From: Bradyrhizobium sp. 1
GTDB lineage: Bacteria; Pseudomonadota; Alphaproteobacteria; Rhizobiales; Xanthobacteraceae
NCBI RefSeq assembly: GCF_023073315.1
Contig: NZ_JADPJH010000034.1
Span: 124,001 to 188,000, forward strand
DNA: 64,000 nucleotides
Direction of reading: 5' to 3'
Made by a program: the position numbers and the translations under genes. The notes beneath the pieces were generated by a model that searched no databases, was not told the DNA's origin, and worked only from the letters and a program-made list of their open reading frames with translations. Of this stretch, positions 51,956 to 61,206 are shown in pieces. How positions within the stretch are numbered: position 1 is the first letter of the stretch; every line of letters starts with the position of its first letter.

Positions 51956-54142
51956 ATGCGTGACTGTTTGAACCACCGTCGAGGCTTTGACCGCGTCTTG
52001 ATGACGGTCGCGGCGACCTTCCTCACGGTATCGGCCGGCTCGGCGCTGGCGCAGGATCAGGCGCGCAGCAGCGCGGCCGACCTCGCGATCGAAGCCGCGA
52101 TCCCGCGGCCCGAGCCCGCAAACGTCCCGCCCCCGACCGCCTCCGACATCAAGCTCGACACCACCGCCACAGTGCAGGACGCCCCGAAGGAAACTGCGAA
52201 GGACCCGGTGAAGGCCGAAGCCGCTCCCGCACCGGACAAGGTCGAGACCAAGCCTTCCGACGTTGCAACGACGCCCGCGCCTGAGGCGCCGAAGAGCGAG
52301 ACTGCCAAGTCTGAGCCCGCAAAGTCTGAGCCCGCCAAGGCCGACACTGCGACGGCAACGCCGGCCGCGCCTGCGGCCCCCGCCGCCGCGGCAGCTCCAG
52401 CCGCCGAGCCAGTCAAGGCCGCGAGCAACGTTCCCGCTGCCGACCAGCCGGTCGCCGACAAGCTCAAGGACATCATCGGCGCCAAGACCTCGCGCCATTT
52501 CGACCGCAAGAACGAGCGCGCCGCGATCGAGAAGTTTTACGGTGCGCGCGACTTCGCGCCGGTCTGGACGCAGGCCGGCAGCCTGACTGCTGCGGCCAAG
52601 GGCGTGATCGCGCGGCTGAAGGATGCCGCCTCCGACGGCCTCAACCCGGCCGACTATCCGGTGCCGGATTTCGCTGCCGCCACCACGCCCGATGCGCTCG
52701 CCGATGCCGAGCTGAAGCTCACCGCCAGCATGTTCGACTATGCGCGCCAGGCGCAGAGCGGCCGCATGCACTGGTCGCAGGTCAGCGCCGACATCCTCTA
52801 TCCCGAGCATCCGATCGATCCGAGCGACGTGCTCGCCAAGGTCACGACCGCGACCGACGCCTCCGCAGCGCTGGACAGCTACAACCCGCCGCAAAAGCTC
52901 TACAAGGAGCTGAAGGCCAAGCTTGCGGAGCTCCGCGGCCAGGGCAGCGGTCCGGTGGTCGAGATCGCCGACGGTCAGTTGCTGAAATACACCCCGGCCG
53001 GCAAGAAGCAGGCTGAGATCGTTATGGACGATCCGCGCGTGCCGCAACTGCGCGCCAAGCTCGGCCTCGCCGAGAACGCCAGCGACACCCGCTATGACGC
53101 GACGGTGGCCGAAGCCGTGCGCAAATTCCAGAACAGCGTTGAGATGAAGGCGACCGGCATTCTCGACGACAAGACCGTCAAGGCGATCAACACGCCGAAG
53201 CGCGACAAGCAGATCGACGTGGTGCTGGTGAACATGGAGCGCTGGCGCTGGCTGCCACGCGACCTCGGCGTGCCCTCGCTGGGCGATGCCTATGTCATCC
53301 TCAACATTCCCGACTACACGCTGAAGGTGATGCAGCGCGGCCAGCAGGTCTGGACCACCCGCGTCGTCACCGGCAAGCCGGGCCAGCACGCCACCCCGCT
53401 GCTGACCGAGACGATGAAGTACATCACGGTCAACCCGACCTGGAACGTGCCGCCGTCGATCGTCTATGGCGAATATCTGCCGGCATTGCAGCAGGACCCG
53501 ACCGTGCTTCAGCGCATGGGCCTCAAGCTCGAGCAGAACCGCGACGGCTCGGTGCACATCTCGCAGCCGCCCGGTGAAGCCAACGCGCTCGGCCGCATCC
53601 GCTTCAATTTCCCGAACAAGTTCCTGGTCTATCAGCACGACACGCCGGACAAGAACCTGTTCGCCCGAGACGAGCGCGCCTTCAGCCATGGCTGCATGCG
53701 CGTGCAGAACCCGGATCAATACGCGTCGGTGCTGCTCAACATCGCGCTGCCGAACGAGAAGTACACGCCGGAACGCGTGCGCAGCATGTACGGCAAGGGC
53801 GAAGTCGACCTGAAATTCCCGACGCCGATCCCGGTCAACATCACCTACCAGACCGCGTTCGTGGACGAGGGCGGTAAGCTGCAATTCCGCAAGGACGTCT
53901 ATGGCCGCGACGCGACCATGACCAACATCCTGAAGAACGGCCGCGGCAAGGATCTCGAGAACGTCGTCGCCCACTCCCAGCCGAGCTATTCGCGCCCGGC
54001 AACGACGCTGCCGAACGGCGTGTTGGCGGCCAACAATGGCGGCTCGTCCGGCCCGAACTTCTTCGAGCGGCTGTTCGGGGCTCCGTCCGCGCCGCCGGCT
54101 CCGGTCGGCCGCAAGCCGCAGCAGCGGGTGTTCACCCGCTGA
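51956..54142 (+). CDS. L,D-transpeptidase (YcbB/YkuD family)
   Basis: This 728-residue protein has a signal peptide (cleavage after ALA at about 32), a long Ala/Pro/Lys/Glu linker (about 60-165, with KSEPAKSEPAK repeats), a scaffold domain and a peptidoglycan-binding segment (YDATVAEAVRKFQNSVEMKATGILDDKTVKAIN near 380-415). A YkuD catalytic domain has His578 and Cys580 in SHGCMRV. It makes 3-3 or related peptide cross-links in peptidoglycan, or attaches proteins to it, in the periplasm. Size and domain order match YcbB/LdtD. It is followed by a terminator and by a second cell-wall gene. Confidence 0.92.
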   Translation: MRDCLNHRRGFDRVLMTVAATFLTVSAGSALAQDQARSSAADLAIEAAIPRPEPANVPPPTASDIKLDTTATVQDAPKETAKDPVKAEAAPAPDKVETKPSDVATTPAPEAPKSETAKSEPAKSEPAKADTATATPAAPAAPAAAAAPAAEPVKAASNVPAADQPVADKLKDIIGAKTSRHFDRKNERAAIEKFYGARDFAPVWTQAGSLTAAAKGVIARLKDAASDGLNPADYPVPDFAAATTPDALADAELKLTASMFDYARQAQSGRMHWSQVSADILYPEHPIDPSDVLAKVTTATDASAALDSYNPPQKLYKELKAKLAELRGQGSGPVVEIADGQLLKYTPAGKKQAEIVMDDPRVPQLRAKLGLAENASDTRYDATVAEAVRKFQNSVEMKATGILDDKTVKAINTPKRDKQIDVVLVNMERWRWLPRDLGVPSLGDAYVILNIPDYTLKVMQRGQQVWTTRVVTGKPGQHATPLLTETMKYITVNPTWNVPPSIVYGEYLPALQQDPTVLQRMGLKLEQNRDGSVHISQPPGEANALGRIRFNFPNKFLVYQHDTPDKNLFARDERAFSHGCMRVQNPDQYASVLLNIALPNEKYTPERVRSMYGKGEVDLKFPTPIPVNITYQTAFVDEGGKLQFRKDVYGRDATMTNILKNGRGKDLENVVAHSQPSYSRPATTLPNGVLAANNGGSSGPNFFERLFGAPSAPPAPVGRKPQQRVFTR

Positions 54143-54239
54143 GCCCGGTTCGGCCTCGGCAGCTCATTTCTTGAAATTCTACAACAAAATCAGCGACCTC
54201 ATTCCCTGGATGGGGTCGCTTAACGTTAACCATTCTCCA

Positions 54240-54267
54240 CCCGCGCTCGGGCAGCGGGCGTTTTTTT
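54240..54267 (+). terminator. Intrinsic terminator after the L,D-transpeptidase gene
   Basis: Arms CCCGC (54240-54244) and GCGGG (54254-54258) are followed by CG and seven T. The stem is short but the T tract is strong. It lies about 100 bp after the stop codon. Confidence 0.65.
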
Positions 54268-54433
54268 GCCACACTCAAGCGTTTAGGTTTGTATTCTGAC
54301 TTGGTTTTGGGGGCGGGAAGGTCAACCTCGAATTAACCTTCTCGCTTTAACAAAGCGTTCACCCTCTTTCGCGCGCTAACGGGGTTGGCGGGAGAGTCCA
54401 TTTTGAACGCTGGTCGACTGGGTGGGCTCTAAC

Positions 54434-56068
54434 GTGCTGACTGGTCTTGCACGCCAATTCGCTGTGCTGTCGTTGTCCCATGCGGGAGTGAAGGCCGGAT
54501 CCCGGATCGGCCTAGCTTCCGTATTGCTGCTTGCTGCCGCGGGCTCTGTCCACAACGCCGCCGCGCTGAACGAGACCAAGACGCTCTCTTTCCACCACAC
54601 CCATTCCGGCGAAGACCTCACCGTCACCTTCAAGCGCGATGGGCGCTACGACGAAGCGGCGCTGAAGCAGCTCAACCACTTCCTGCGCGACTGGCGCACC
54701 CAGGACGAGACGGTCATGGACCGTCACCTCTTCGACATCCTCTGGGAAGTCTATCGCGACGTCGACGGCAAGCAGCCGATCCAGATCATCTCCTCCTACC
54801 GCTCCCCCGCCACCAACGCCATGCTCCGCCGCCGCTCCTCCGGTGTGGCGCGCTTCAGCCAGCACATGCTGGGACATGCGATGGACTTCCACATTCCAGG
54901 CGTGCCGCTGGAGCAGATCCGCTTCGCCGGCCTGCGCCTGCAGCGCGGCGGCGTCGGCTTCTATCCGACCTCCGGCTCGCCGTTCGTGCATCTGGACACC
55001 GGCAGCATCCGGCACTGGCCGCGCATGACACATGACCAGCTCGCCCGCGTGTTCCCGGACGGTCGCACGGTCCATGTCCCGACCGACGGCAACCCGCTGA
55101 AGGGCTATGAGCTCGCCAAGGCCGATATCGAGCGGCGCGGCAGTGGCGATGACGGCGCCAGCAAGCCGGGCTTCTTCGCCGCCCTGTTCAAGGGCAAGCC
55201 GGCTCCGGCCGCCGCGAGCAGCGACGAGGATGACGAGGGCGCGCCCGCGCCGGCCGCGAAGCCTCTCGCGCCGACCGTGGTCGCCGCAGCAGCCAAGCCT
55301 GCCGAAACAAAGCCTGCCGATCCGGTGCCGACGCCGCGCGCCAAGCCGTCCGTTGCCGCCACGATCCAGCTTGCCTCCGCCGACGCGCAGCTCGTTGCGC
55401 CGCCCAAGCCGAAGCCCGCGCCCGTGGCTGACAAGCCCGCGGCCGGCAAATCTGCTGATGCAAAGCCCGAGACCCCGGCCGACATCATCAATGCCCGCGG
55501 CTTCTGGGATGCCCCGGCCACGCCGCAACAGGCGACGCCCGCGCAGATCGCCGCGCTGAGGGCTCGCCAAGCGCTTGCAGCCGCCACCGATCCGCAACCG
55601 ACCGCAAGCGTCTCCAACGCAACTCTTCAGGCGCTGGCCTACGCGCCGGCCGCCTCCCCGGTCGACCGCGCCAATGTCGTCGCCGCTTCCGCGCCGATCC
55701 CGCGCTCCACCCGTCCAGCCGCGGCCGCGCGCAACCTCGCGCCCGCGACCGAGATCAACAGTGTGGTCGGCAAGAGCACCGACGGCATGATCGCGACCGC
55801 GACCCGGCTGTCCGCGGCCAAGGGCGGAAGCATCTGGCTGAAGATCGTGATGCTGTCGCCAAGCGCCAGCCGCGCGATGTCGGTCACGCTGATGGGCGAA
55901 CTCGATATGGCGACACTGCGTGGCTATTTCGTCAAGCCGCAGGCCGTTGTCGCGATGGGCTTCACCGACGATCCGATGCAGGGCCTGTCCTGCGACAATT
56001 TTTCGGGCAGCGCGACGGCGAAGCTCCAGACGTCGTCGTTCGTGGTCCGCACCGCCGCGCTGCGCTGA
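54434..56068 (+). CDS. DUF882/M15-like peptidoglycan peptidase with long linker
   Basis: This 544-residue protein starts at GTG 54434, preceded by GGTGGG; a GTG at 54422 is in frame but has no ribosome-binding site. A signal-like helix (about 25-42) is followed by a DUF882 domain (about 45-195). Its metal-binding motifs are SQHMLGHAMDFHIPG and GSPFVHLDTG, the YcbK pattern of zinc peptidases in the M15 group. A 190-residue Ala/Pro/Lys linker follows, then a C-terminal domain (about 430-544) with GGSIWLKIVMLSPSASRAMSV that I cannot name. It should act on peptide side chains of peptidoglycan in the periplasm. The preceding gene encodes an L,D-transpeptidase. Confidence 0.87.
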   Translation: MLTGLARQFAVLSLSHAGVKAGSRIGLASVLLLAAAGSVHNAAALNETKTLSFHHTHSGEDLTVTFKRDGRYDEAALKQLNHFLRDWRTQDETVMDRHLFDILWEVYRDVDGKQPIQIISSYRSPATNAMLRRRSSGVARFSQHMLGHAMDFHIPGVPLEQIRFAGLRLQRGGVGFYPTSGSPFVHLDTGSIRHWPRMTHDQLARVFPDGRTVHVPTDGNPLKGYELAKADIERRGSGDDGASKPGFFAALFKGKPAPAAASSDEDDEGAPAPAAKPLAPTVVAAAAKPAETKPADPVPTPRAKPSVAATIQLASADAQLVAPPKPKPAPVADKPAAGKSADAKPETPADIINARGFWDAPATPQQATPAQIAALRARQALAAATDPQPTASVSNATLQALAYAPAASPVDRANVVAASAPIPRSTRPAAAARNLAPATEINSVVGKSTDGMIATATRLSAAKGGSIWLKIVMLSPSASRAMSVTLMGELDMATLRGYFVKPQAVVAMGFTDDPMQGLSCDNFSGSATAKLQTSSFVVRTAALR

Positions 56069-56324
56069 AATTTTTCCCTGGCACTGTTCGCTCAGCCATA
56101 ACTTCGAAATATCCCACTGGCCTGCGGCTATACGCCTGGACTAGCGCGCACTGTGTTCGCTCGTCCGGGACCACAGACGAACGGATTTTGCCCAAGCTTG
56201 GTGCGCATCTGCACTAAGGAGGATTCCCTCACTTCCAACGGGTAATCACCCGGTATCGCGGCGCATCCCAACCGCGCATTGTGGCAACGCGCGAAAAGCC
56301 CAAAAAGGACAGTAGGAGCGTGCG

Positions 56325-56846
56325 ATGTCAGTTCCATGCAAGTCTGAGCTCAGCCTTCTGAAGGACGACGAGCGCGAAGTCATACTGAATACACACCATC
56401 CCCTGATTGGAGAGATGGAGCGTGACGGGCTTGAGAGCCTTCGCACCCGCCTTCGGGATCTCCGCGACAGGGAGCGTACATTGTCGCGGCATCGACGCCG
56501 CGAAACAAAGGGAACAGCCGACCCGCGCGGCAAGAGTTTCTCCGGAACGGCAGAGCACGCAAACCGGCGCCAATCGGTTTTCGCTGCTGCCATCAAACGC
56601 GTTAAGAACGAGCTGAGGCGCATCCGAAAGTTTGAAGCGCAACGTGAGCTCGGGGCAGCGGCGCGACGGGCATTGGCACTCCGTCGGGCGCGTCAGTTTT
56701 CTCGACCGCAGACGACCCCAACTTCGCATGACGGGATGCGGTCCATCCCAAGCCGTCGCCGGATCAAGAAACTTCCACCGGAAACAATCGGAAGAGTTTC
56801 GCAGGCCAACAAGCGGGCGCAGGCCCGACGAGACTCCAAACGCTGA
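56325..56846 (+). CDS. Conserved Arg-rich hypothetical protein
   Basis: This 173-residue protein has no named family I can see. Residues 9-60 (LLKDDEREVILNTHHPLIGEMERDGLESLRTRLRDLRDRE) should form helices, followed by a very basic stretch and a second helical part with KRVKNELRRIRKFEAQRELGAAARRAL. It has an Arg content above 20 percent, so an RNA- or DNA-binding role is possible. The start is preceded by GTAGGAGCGTGCG, a fair ribosome-binding site. Codon choice is less GC-rich at third positions than that of neighbours. Confidence 0.65.
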   Translation: MSVPCKSELSLLKDDEREVILNTHHPLIGEMERDGLESLRTRLRDLRDRERTLSRHRRRETKGTADPRGKSFSGTAEHANRRQSVFAAAIKRVKNELRRIRKFEAQRELGAAARRALALRRARQFSRPQTTPTSHDGMRSIPSRRRIKKLPPETIGRVSQANKRAQARRDSKR

Positions 56847-56896
56847 CGCGATCCCGGATTTCGCTGCACTCCATCAAGACTACAACTCCGCTGCTT

Positions 56897-57322
56897 TTAT
56901 CCCGCTTTCCGGCGCCGGCGATCCAGATGATACGTCAACGCCAGCGACAGGCAGGCGGTGAGCTCCTGCTTCGGCAGCCTGCCAGCCATCGGCAGCAGCA
57001 ACGCCCTGGTCTGCCGATACTCGAACTGATCGGGAAAGCGCTCGCGAAAGGTATCGACCAGCGTCGTCTTGCAGTTGAAGAGAATGGCGGCGTGGCCGGA
57101 GTCCTTGAGGCGGCCGAGCCGGATCGTGGAGCCACTGCCGGTCTCATCCGTCAAATAAGCGGGCTCGCCCCATTTCAGGGTCTCGGTGAGGCGGCCGATT
57201 TCGTCATGCGCCGCCGCAGTCGCGAAGATCAGATCACGCACCTGGAGCAGCCGCCCGCCGATCGGCGCAGGGAGAGCGTCGAACGCACGGCTCACCTCGC
57301 GCGGCAGCTTCGGCGCAGTCAC
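56897..57322 (-). CDS. DUF1801 domain protein
   Basis: This 141-residue protein begins at GTG 57322, preceded by GGGAGAGACGTC. The DUF1801 fold is seen in LLQVRDLIFATAAAHDEIGRLTETLKWGEPAYLT, then STIRLGRLKDSGHAAILFNCKT and FEYRQTRALLLPM. The longer open frame on the upstream side is only a shadow of gapR. Members include small YdhG-like proteins without a known reaction. It lies downstream of gapR on the same strand with a 76-bp gap. Confidence 0.8.
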   Translation of the reverse strand: MTAPKLPREVSRAFDALPAPIGGRLLQVRDLIFATAAAHDEIGRLTETLKWGEPAYLTDETGSGSTIRLGRLKDSGHAAILFNCKTTLVDTFRERFPDQFEYRQTRALLLPMAGRLPKQELTACLSLALTYHLDRRRRKAG

Positions 57323-57398
57323 GACGTCTCTCCCGACTAAAAACTCTGGCTCGTCGCTCCGGCTCGCCCTGGCTTTCGCCAGGACGAGAGTGATGGCC

Positions 57399-57671
57399 TC
57401 AGAGCATCCCCAGCGCCTGCATGTAGGTCTCGAGAATGGTCTCGGCCTCGGCGCGCTCGTTCGGGTCCTGCTTGCGCATACGCACGATGGTGCGCAGCGC
57501 CTTGACGTCGTAGCCGTTGCCCTTGGCTTCGGCGAAGACGTCGCGGATGTCGTCGGAGATCGCCTTCTTCTCTTCCTCCAGCCGCTCGATGCGCTCGATG
57601 ATGGATTTGAGCTGGTCCTTGGCAAATTTCGTCGCGGGCTCGTCGTCGCGGACGGCGGCGGTGGTGGCCAT
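57399..57671 (-). CDS. gapR: GapR family nucleoid-associated protein (DUF2312)
   Basis: This 90-residue protein has the UPF0335/DUF2312 pattern: FAKDQLKSIIERIERLEEEKKAISDDIRDVFAEAKGNGYDVKALRTIVRMRKQDPNERAE. In Caulobacter this protein (GapR) binds overtwisted AT-rich DNA and helps topoisomerases ahead of the replication and transcription machines. It is nearly all helical and works as a dimer or tetramer. The start at 57671 is where the family begins; the frame runs further upstream without similarity. Confidence 0.93.
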   Translation of the reverse strand: MATTAAVRDDEPATKFAKDQLKSIIERIERLEEEKKAISDDIRDVFAEAKGNGYDVKALRTIVRMRKQDPNERAEAETILETYMQALGML

Positions 57672-57857
57672 CTTGGTACTCCAAATAGAACTGGCAAAAC
57701 GAGGTGACGCCGGCATCCTCACCGCGCGTGCTGGGTAGAACCCTTAGGGTTGGCGCCACCTGCGTTCAAGCAAGCATCGCGCTCGTCCACAGCGCGCCCA
57801 CACCTTCCTGCGGGGAGCGGAAGAAAGCTGTTGTGTGGTGCGACTCAAGGGCCGCGG

Positions 57858-58163
57858 TTACTGCCCGTGGGGATGGACCTTCTTCATCGCCTCGATCTGC
57901 TCCGGCGTGGCCGTGCCCTGGTGCTTCGATTTCCAGGTCTCGTAGGGCATGCCGTAGACGGCCTCGCGGCTCTCGTCCTTGCTCAAGACGACGCCTTGCG
58001 CGTCGGCGGCGTCCTTGAGCCAGTTGGACAGGCAATTGCGGCAAAAGCCGGCGAGATTCATCAGGTCGATGTTCTGGACGTCCGTTCGCTCCCGCAAATG
58101 GTCGAGCAGGCGCCGGAAAGCGGCCGCCTCGAGCTCCGTTCTGGTTTTGTCATCGATGGCCAT
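57858..58163 (-). CDS. DUF1244 family protein
   Basis: This 101-residue protein has the DUF1244 phrases FRRLLDHLRERTDVQNIDLMNLAGFCRNCLSNWLKDAAD and REAVYGMPYETWKSKHQGTATPEQ. A Cys pair (FCRNC) lies in the middle. The family is common in proteobacteria, has a known mostly helical fold and no established function. The start is at 58163; the upstream extension has no similarity. It is divergent from the DUF1036 gene. Confidence 0.88.
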   Translation of the reverse strand: MAIDDKTRTELEAAAFRRLLDHLRERTDVQNIDLMNLAGFCRNCLSNWLKDAADAQGVVLSKDESREAVYGMPYETWKSKHQGTATPEQIEAMKKVHPHGQ

Positions 58164-58340
58164 AGCTGGATCCCTTAACTGCCCTTTGGCTACCCCTGAA
58201 ATCGTCACCCTTACGGGATCAGGTGGGGTCCTGTCACAGATTTTGCCATATCGCGGCGCAAACGGGCCAAAGCCCGGCTTTGGGCGGTTCCCCCCGGCCC
58301 TACGCCAAATCGTCAATCATCTGGTATACGTTCCGCGACA

Positions 58341-58940
58341 ATGATCGCCGAATCTCCCCGCTCCCCCCTTCGCCTGCTCGCCCGGTTGGTCCCGGTGCTG
58401 GTGGTTGGCCTGCTGTGCCTGTGGGCGAGCCCCGCCGCCGCCGATTTCCGGCTCTGCAACAACACCTCGAGCCGGGTCGGCATCGCGCTCGGCTACAAGG
58501 ATGCCGAGGGCTGGACCACCGAGGGCTGGTGGAACATCTCGTCCCGCTCCTGCGAGACCCTGCTGCGGGGAACGCTGGTTGCCCGCTACTATTACATCTA
58601 CGCGATCGACTATGACCGCGGTGGCGAATGGTCGGGCCAGGCCTTCATGTGCTCGCGCGACAAGGAGTTCACCATCCGCGGCACCGAGGATTGCCTCGCG
58701 CGCGGCTACGACCGGACCGGCTATTTCGAGGTCGACACCGGCGAGCAGCGCGCCTGGACGGTGCAGCTGACCGATGCCAACGAACAGCCGGCGCAGCAGC
58801 AGCGCGTACCCGGCCTGCCGGGTCCGATCGGCCCGGGTGGCGGCGTTCCGGGTTTGCCCAATAGTCCGCCCGGTGGTACGCCCCCCGCCGCGCCTGGCCT
58901 CCCGCCAGTTCCCTCACCACCGTCTGGAAATAAGCCATGA
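58341..58940 (+). CDS. DUF1036 secreted protein with Gly/Pro tail
   Basis: This 199-residue protein has a signal peptide (cleavage after AAA near 34) and a DUF1036 domain beginning ADFRLCNNTSSRVGIALGYKD, with four conserved cysteines in pairs. After residue 150 it ends in a proline- and glycine-rich tail (GLPGPIGPGGGVPGLPN) that looks collagen-like. The family is secreted or periplasmic with no known role. Its stop overlaps the pyruvate kinase start by 4 bp (ATGA), an unexpected coupling of a secreted protein with glycolysis. Confidence 0.85.
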   Translation: MIAESPRSPLRLLARLVPVLVVGLLCLWASPAAADFRLCNNTSSRVGIALGYKDAEGWTTEGWWNISSRSCETLLRGTLVARYYYIYAIDYDRGGEWSGQAFMCSRDKEFTIRGTEDCLARGYDRTGYFEVDTGEQRAWTVQLTDANEQPAQQQRVPGLPGPIGPGGGVPGLPNSPPGGTPPAAPGLPPVPSPPSGNKP

Positions 58941-60373
58941 GGCGTCTTCGCCGTATCAAGATTCTCGCGACCCTCGGACCCGCCTCGTCGGACCTCGCGA
59001 TGATCCGCCGCCTGTTCGAGGCCGGCGCCGACGTATTCCGCATCAACATGAGCCACACCCCGCATGACAAGATGCGGGAGCTGGTCGCGACGATCCGCAA
59101 CGTCGAGAGTAGCTACGGCCGGCCGATCGGCATCCTGGTCGACTTGCAGGGCCCCAAGCTCCGGCTCGGTGCGTTCGCCGAGGGCGCGGTGCAGCTTCAG
59201 AACGGCCAGACCTTTACGCTGGATTCCGACAAGACCCCGGGCGATGTCAATCGCGTCAATCTCCCGCACCCGGAGATCCTGGCTGCGCTGCGACCGGGCC
59301 ATTCCCTGCTGCTCGACGACGGCAAGGTCCGCCTGATCGCCGAGGAGACCACGAAGGAGCACGCGGTGACGCGTGTCGTGGTCGGCGGCCGGATGTCCGA
59401 CCGCAAGGGCGTCAGCCTGCCCGACACCGATCTGCCGGTCTCGGCGATGACGCCGAAGGACCGCGCCGACCTCGAAGCCGCTCTGGTCACCGGCGTCGAC
59501 TGGATCGCATTGTCTTTCGTGCAGCGCGCCGACGACGTGATCGAAGCCAAGAAGATGATCCGCGGCCGCGCCGCCGTGATGGCCAAGATCGAGAAGCCGC
59601 AGGCGATCGACCGCCTTGCCGACATCATCGAGGTCTCCGACGCCCTGATGGTGGCGCGTGGCGACCTCGGCGTCGAGCTGCCGCTCGAGCGCGTGCCGAG
59701 CCTGCAGAAGCAGATGACCCGGATGGCGCGCCGCGCCGGCAAGCCGGTGGTGGTCGCGACCCAGATGCTGGAATCGATGATCCAGTCGCCGGTGCCGACC
59801 CGCGCCGAAGTCTCCGACGTTGCCACCGCCGTCTATGAAGGCGCCGACGCCATCATGCTGTCGGCGGAATCGGCGGCCGGCAAATTCCCGGTCGAGGCAG
59901 TCTCGACCATGAACCGCATCGGCGAAGAGGTCGAACGCGACCCGATCTATCGTTCTGTGCTCACCGCCCAGCGCCCGGCGCCCGAAGCGACCGCCGGCGA
60001 CGCTATCGCCGACGCCGCGCGACAGGTCGCCGAAACGCTCGACCTGCCCGCCCTGATCTGCTGGACCAGCTCGGGCTCGACCGCCGCGCGCGTCGCACGC
60101 GAGCGGCCGAAACCGCCGATCGTGGCGATCACGCCGAACATTCAGGCCGGACGCCGGCTCGCGGTGGTCTGGGGCGTGCATTGCGTCGTGGCGGACGATG
60201 CGCGCGACCAGGATGACATGGTGAGCCGCGCCGGCCAGATTGCCTTCCGTGACGGTTTTGTCCGCGCCGGTCAGCGCGTGATCATCGTCGCCGGCGTGCC
60301 GCTCGGCATCCCCGGCACCACCAACATGCTGCGCATTGCTTCGGTCGGTCCCGAGGGCGACGCGAATATTTGA
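58937..60373 (+). CDS. pyk: Pyruvate kinase
   Basis: This 478-residue enzyme has the full PK set: ATLGPASSDLAMIRRLFEAGADVFRINMSHT, the B domain, the active-site segment AVMAKIEKPQAIDRLADIIEVSDALMVARGDLGVELP, and PVVVATQMLESMI. It makes pyruvate and ATP from phosphoenolpyruvate and ADP in the cytoplasm. The ATG overlaps the DUF1036 stop. A convergent hairpin follows about 95 bp after its stop. Confidence 0.95.
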   Translation: MRRLRRIKILATLGPASSDLAMIRRLFEAGADVFRINMSHTPHDKMRELVATIRNVESSYGRPIGILVDLQGPKLRLGAFAEGAVQLQNGQTFTLDSDKTPGDVNRVNLPHPEILAALRPGHSLLLDDGKVRLIAEETTKEHAVTRVVVGGRMSDRKGVSLPDTDLPVSAMTPKDRADLEAALVTGVDWIALSFVQRADDVIEAKKMIRGRAAVMAKIEKPQAIDRLADIIEVSDALMVARGDLGVELPLERVPSLQKQMTRMARRAGKPVVVATQMLESMIQSPVPTRAEVSDVATAVYEGADAIMLSAESAAGKFPVEAVSTMNRIGEEVERDPIYRSVLTAQRPAPEATAGDAIADAARQVAETLDLPALICWTSSGSTAARVARERPKPPIVAITPNIQAGRRLAVVWGVHCVVADDARDQDDMVSRAGQIAFRDGFVRAGQRVIIVAGVPLGIPGTTNMLRIASVGPEGDANI

Positions 60374-60466
60374 GGCGACCTGGCGCAGCCAGAACAAAAA
60401 TGGCGAAAACAACCCCATGCACAGTAGCCGGCGGGTCCGGCTGGTTTGCTGCGGTTTGTCGAAAAG

Positions 60467-60494
60467 TTGCGCTCAGGCAATGACCTGAGCGCAA
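60467..60494. terminator. Hairpin between convergent pyk and the TetR gene
   Basis: Perfect 11-bp arms TTGCGCTCAGG (60467-60477) and CCTGAGCGCAA (60484-60494) enclose a 6-nt loop. It lies between the ends of two convergent genes and can serve both, although the T tract is poor on the plus strand. Confidence 0.65.
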
Positions 60495-60525
60495 TCAGGT
60501 CTCGGCCTCGGTCGCGCCCTGCTTT

Positions 60526-61206
60526 TTACACCCCGACCAGCGCTTTCGCGGTCGGCAGCAGCGTCTGCTGCACCACCAGACCCCGGGCCCGGGCGTCCAT
60601 GACGCCGACGGCGCGCAGCGCCAGCAACGTCACGGTCTGGACGGCGTCGCGCATTCTGGCGGGATCTTCGAGATTGTCCGGCGCGAGCGGCCCGACCAGC
60701 GATTCATGCAACGCGCCGAGCAGCGCGGTGGCGGCCAGCGCAGTGTCCTGCGCCGGCAAATGACCGGCGCGCACGGCGGCATCGATCCGGGCTGCCATCT
60801 CGCCGGCAATCTCGCGCCGGCTGGCGAGCCTGGAGGCACTGACATCGACATCGACAGGCTCGGCCAAAATGCCCCAGGCCAGCCTGCGCTGCGACAGCGT
60901 ATGGACCGCCACGGTGGTAACGGCGGCCGCCAGCGCCGAGGACGGACCGGGTGCGGCGTCGGCCGCCCGGCGGATCGCCGCGAGCTCGTCGCGGGAAACC
61001 TCGGCGATCAATTCGGAGATCAATTCGGCCTTGGACGGGAAGTAGCGGTAGACCGTCCCCGCCGCGACACTGGCGCGGACCGCGACCGGCGCGATCTGCA
61101 CCGCCGCCATCCCGCCTTCCGCCGCGGCCTCCCGCGCCGCCGCCAGTATCGCACTGCGCCTGGCCGCAAGGCGCTTAACCACTTGATGCGTTCGCCGATA
61201 AACCAT
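60526..61206 (-). CDS. TetR family transcriptional regulator
   Basis: This 226-residue regulator has an N-terminal TetR helix-turn-helix (about 15-62, ILAAAREAAAEGGMAAVQIAPVAVRASVAAGTVYRYFPSKAELISEL) and a helical ligand domain. The start at 61206 follows AGGAAGCGCGCC. A longer frame to 61374 is not supported by similarity. Divergence from a PAP2-like phosphatase gene across 271 bp makes that gene a possible target, but the effector is unknown. Confidence 0.9.
   Translation of the reverse strand: MVYRRTHQVVKRLAARRSAILAAAREAAAEGGMAAVQIAPVAVRASVAAGTVYRYFPSKAELISELIAEVSRDELAAIRRAADAAPGPSSALAAAVTTVAVHTLSQRRLAWGILAEPVDVDVSASRLASRREIAGEMAARIDAAVRAGHLPAQDTALAATALLGALHESLVGPLAPDNLEDPARMRDAVQTVTLLALRAVGVMDARARGLVVQQTLLPTAKALVGV

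Noticed and set aside
51935..53974. 679-residue minus-strand frame over the L,D-transpeptidase
   Set aside because: Shadow frame; the plus strand has a signal peptide and the YkuD catalytic motif.
58721..60418. 565-residue minus-strand frame over pyruvate kinase
   Set aside because: Shadow of pyk; no motif and opposite to a fully conserved enzyme.
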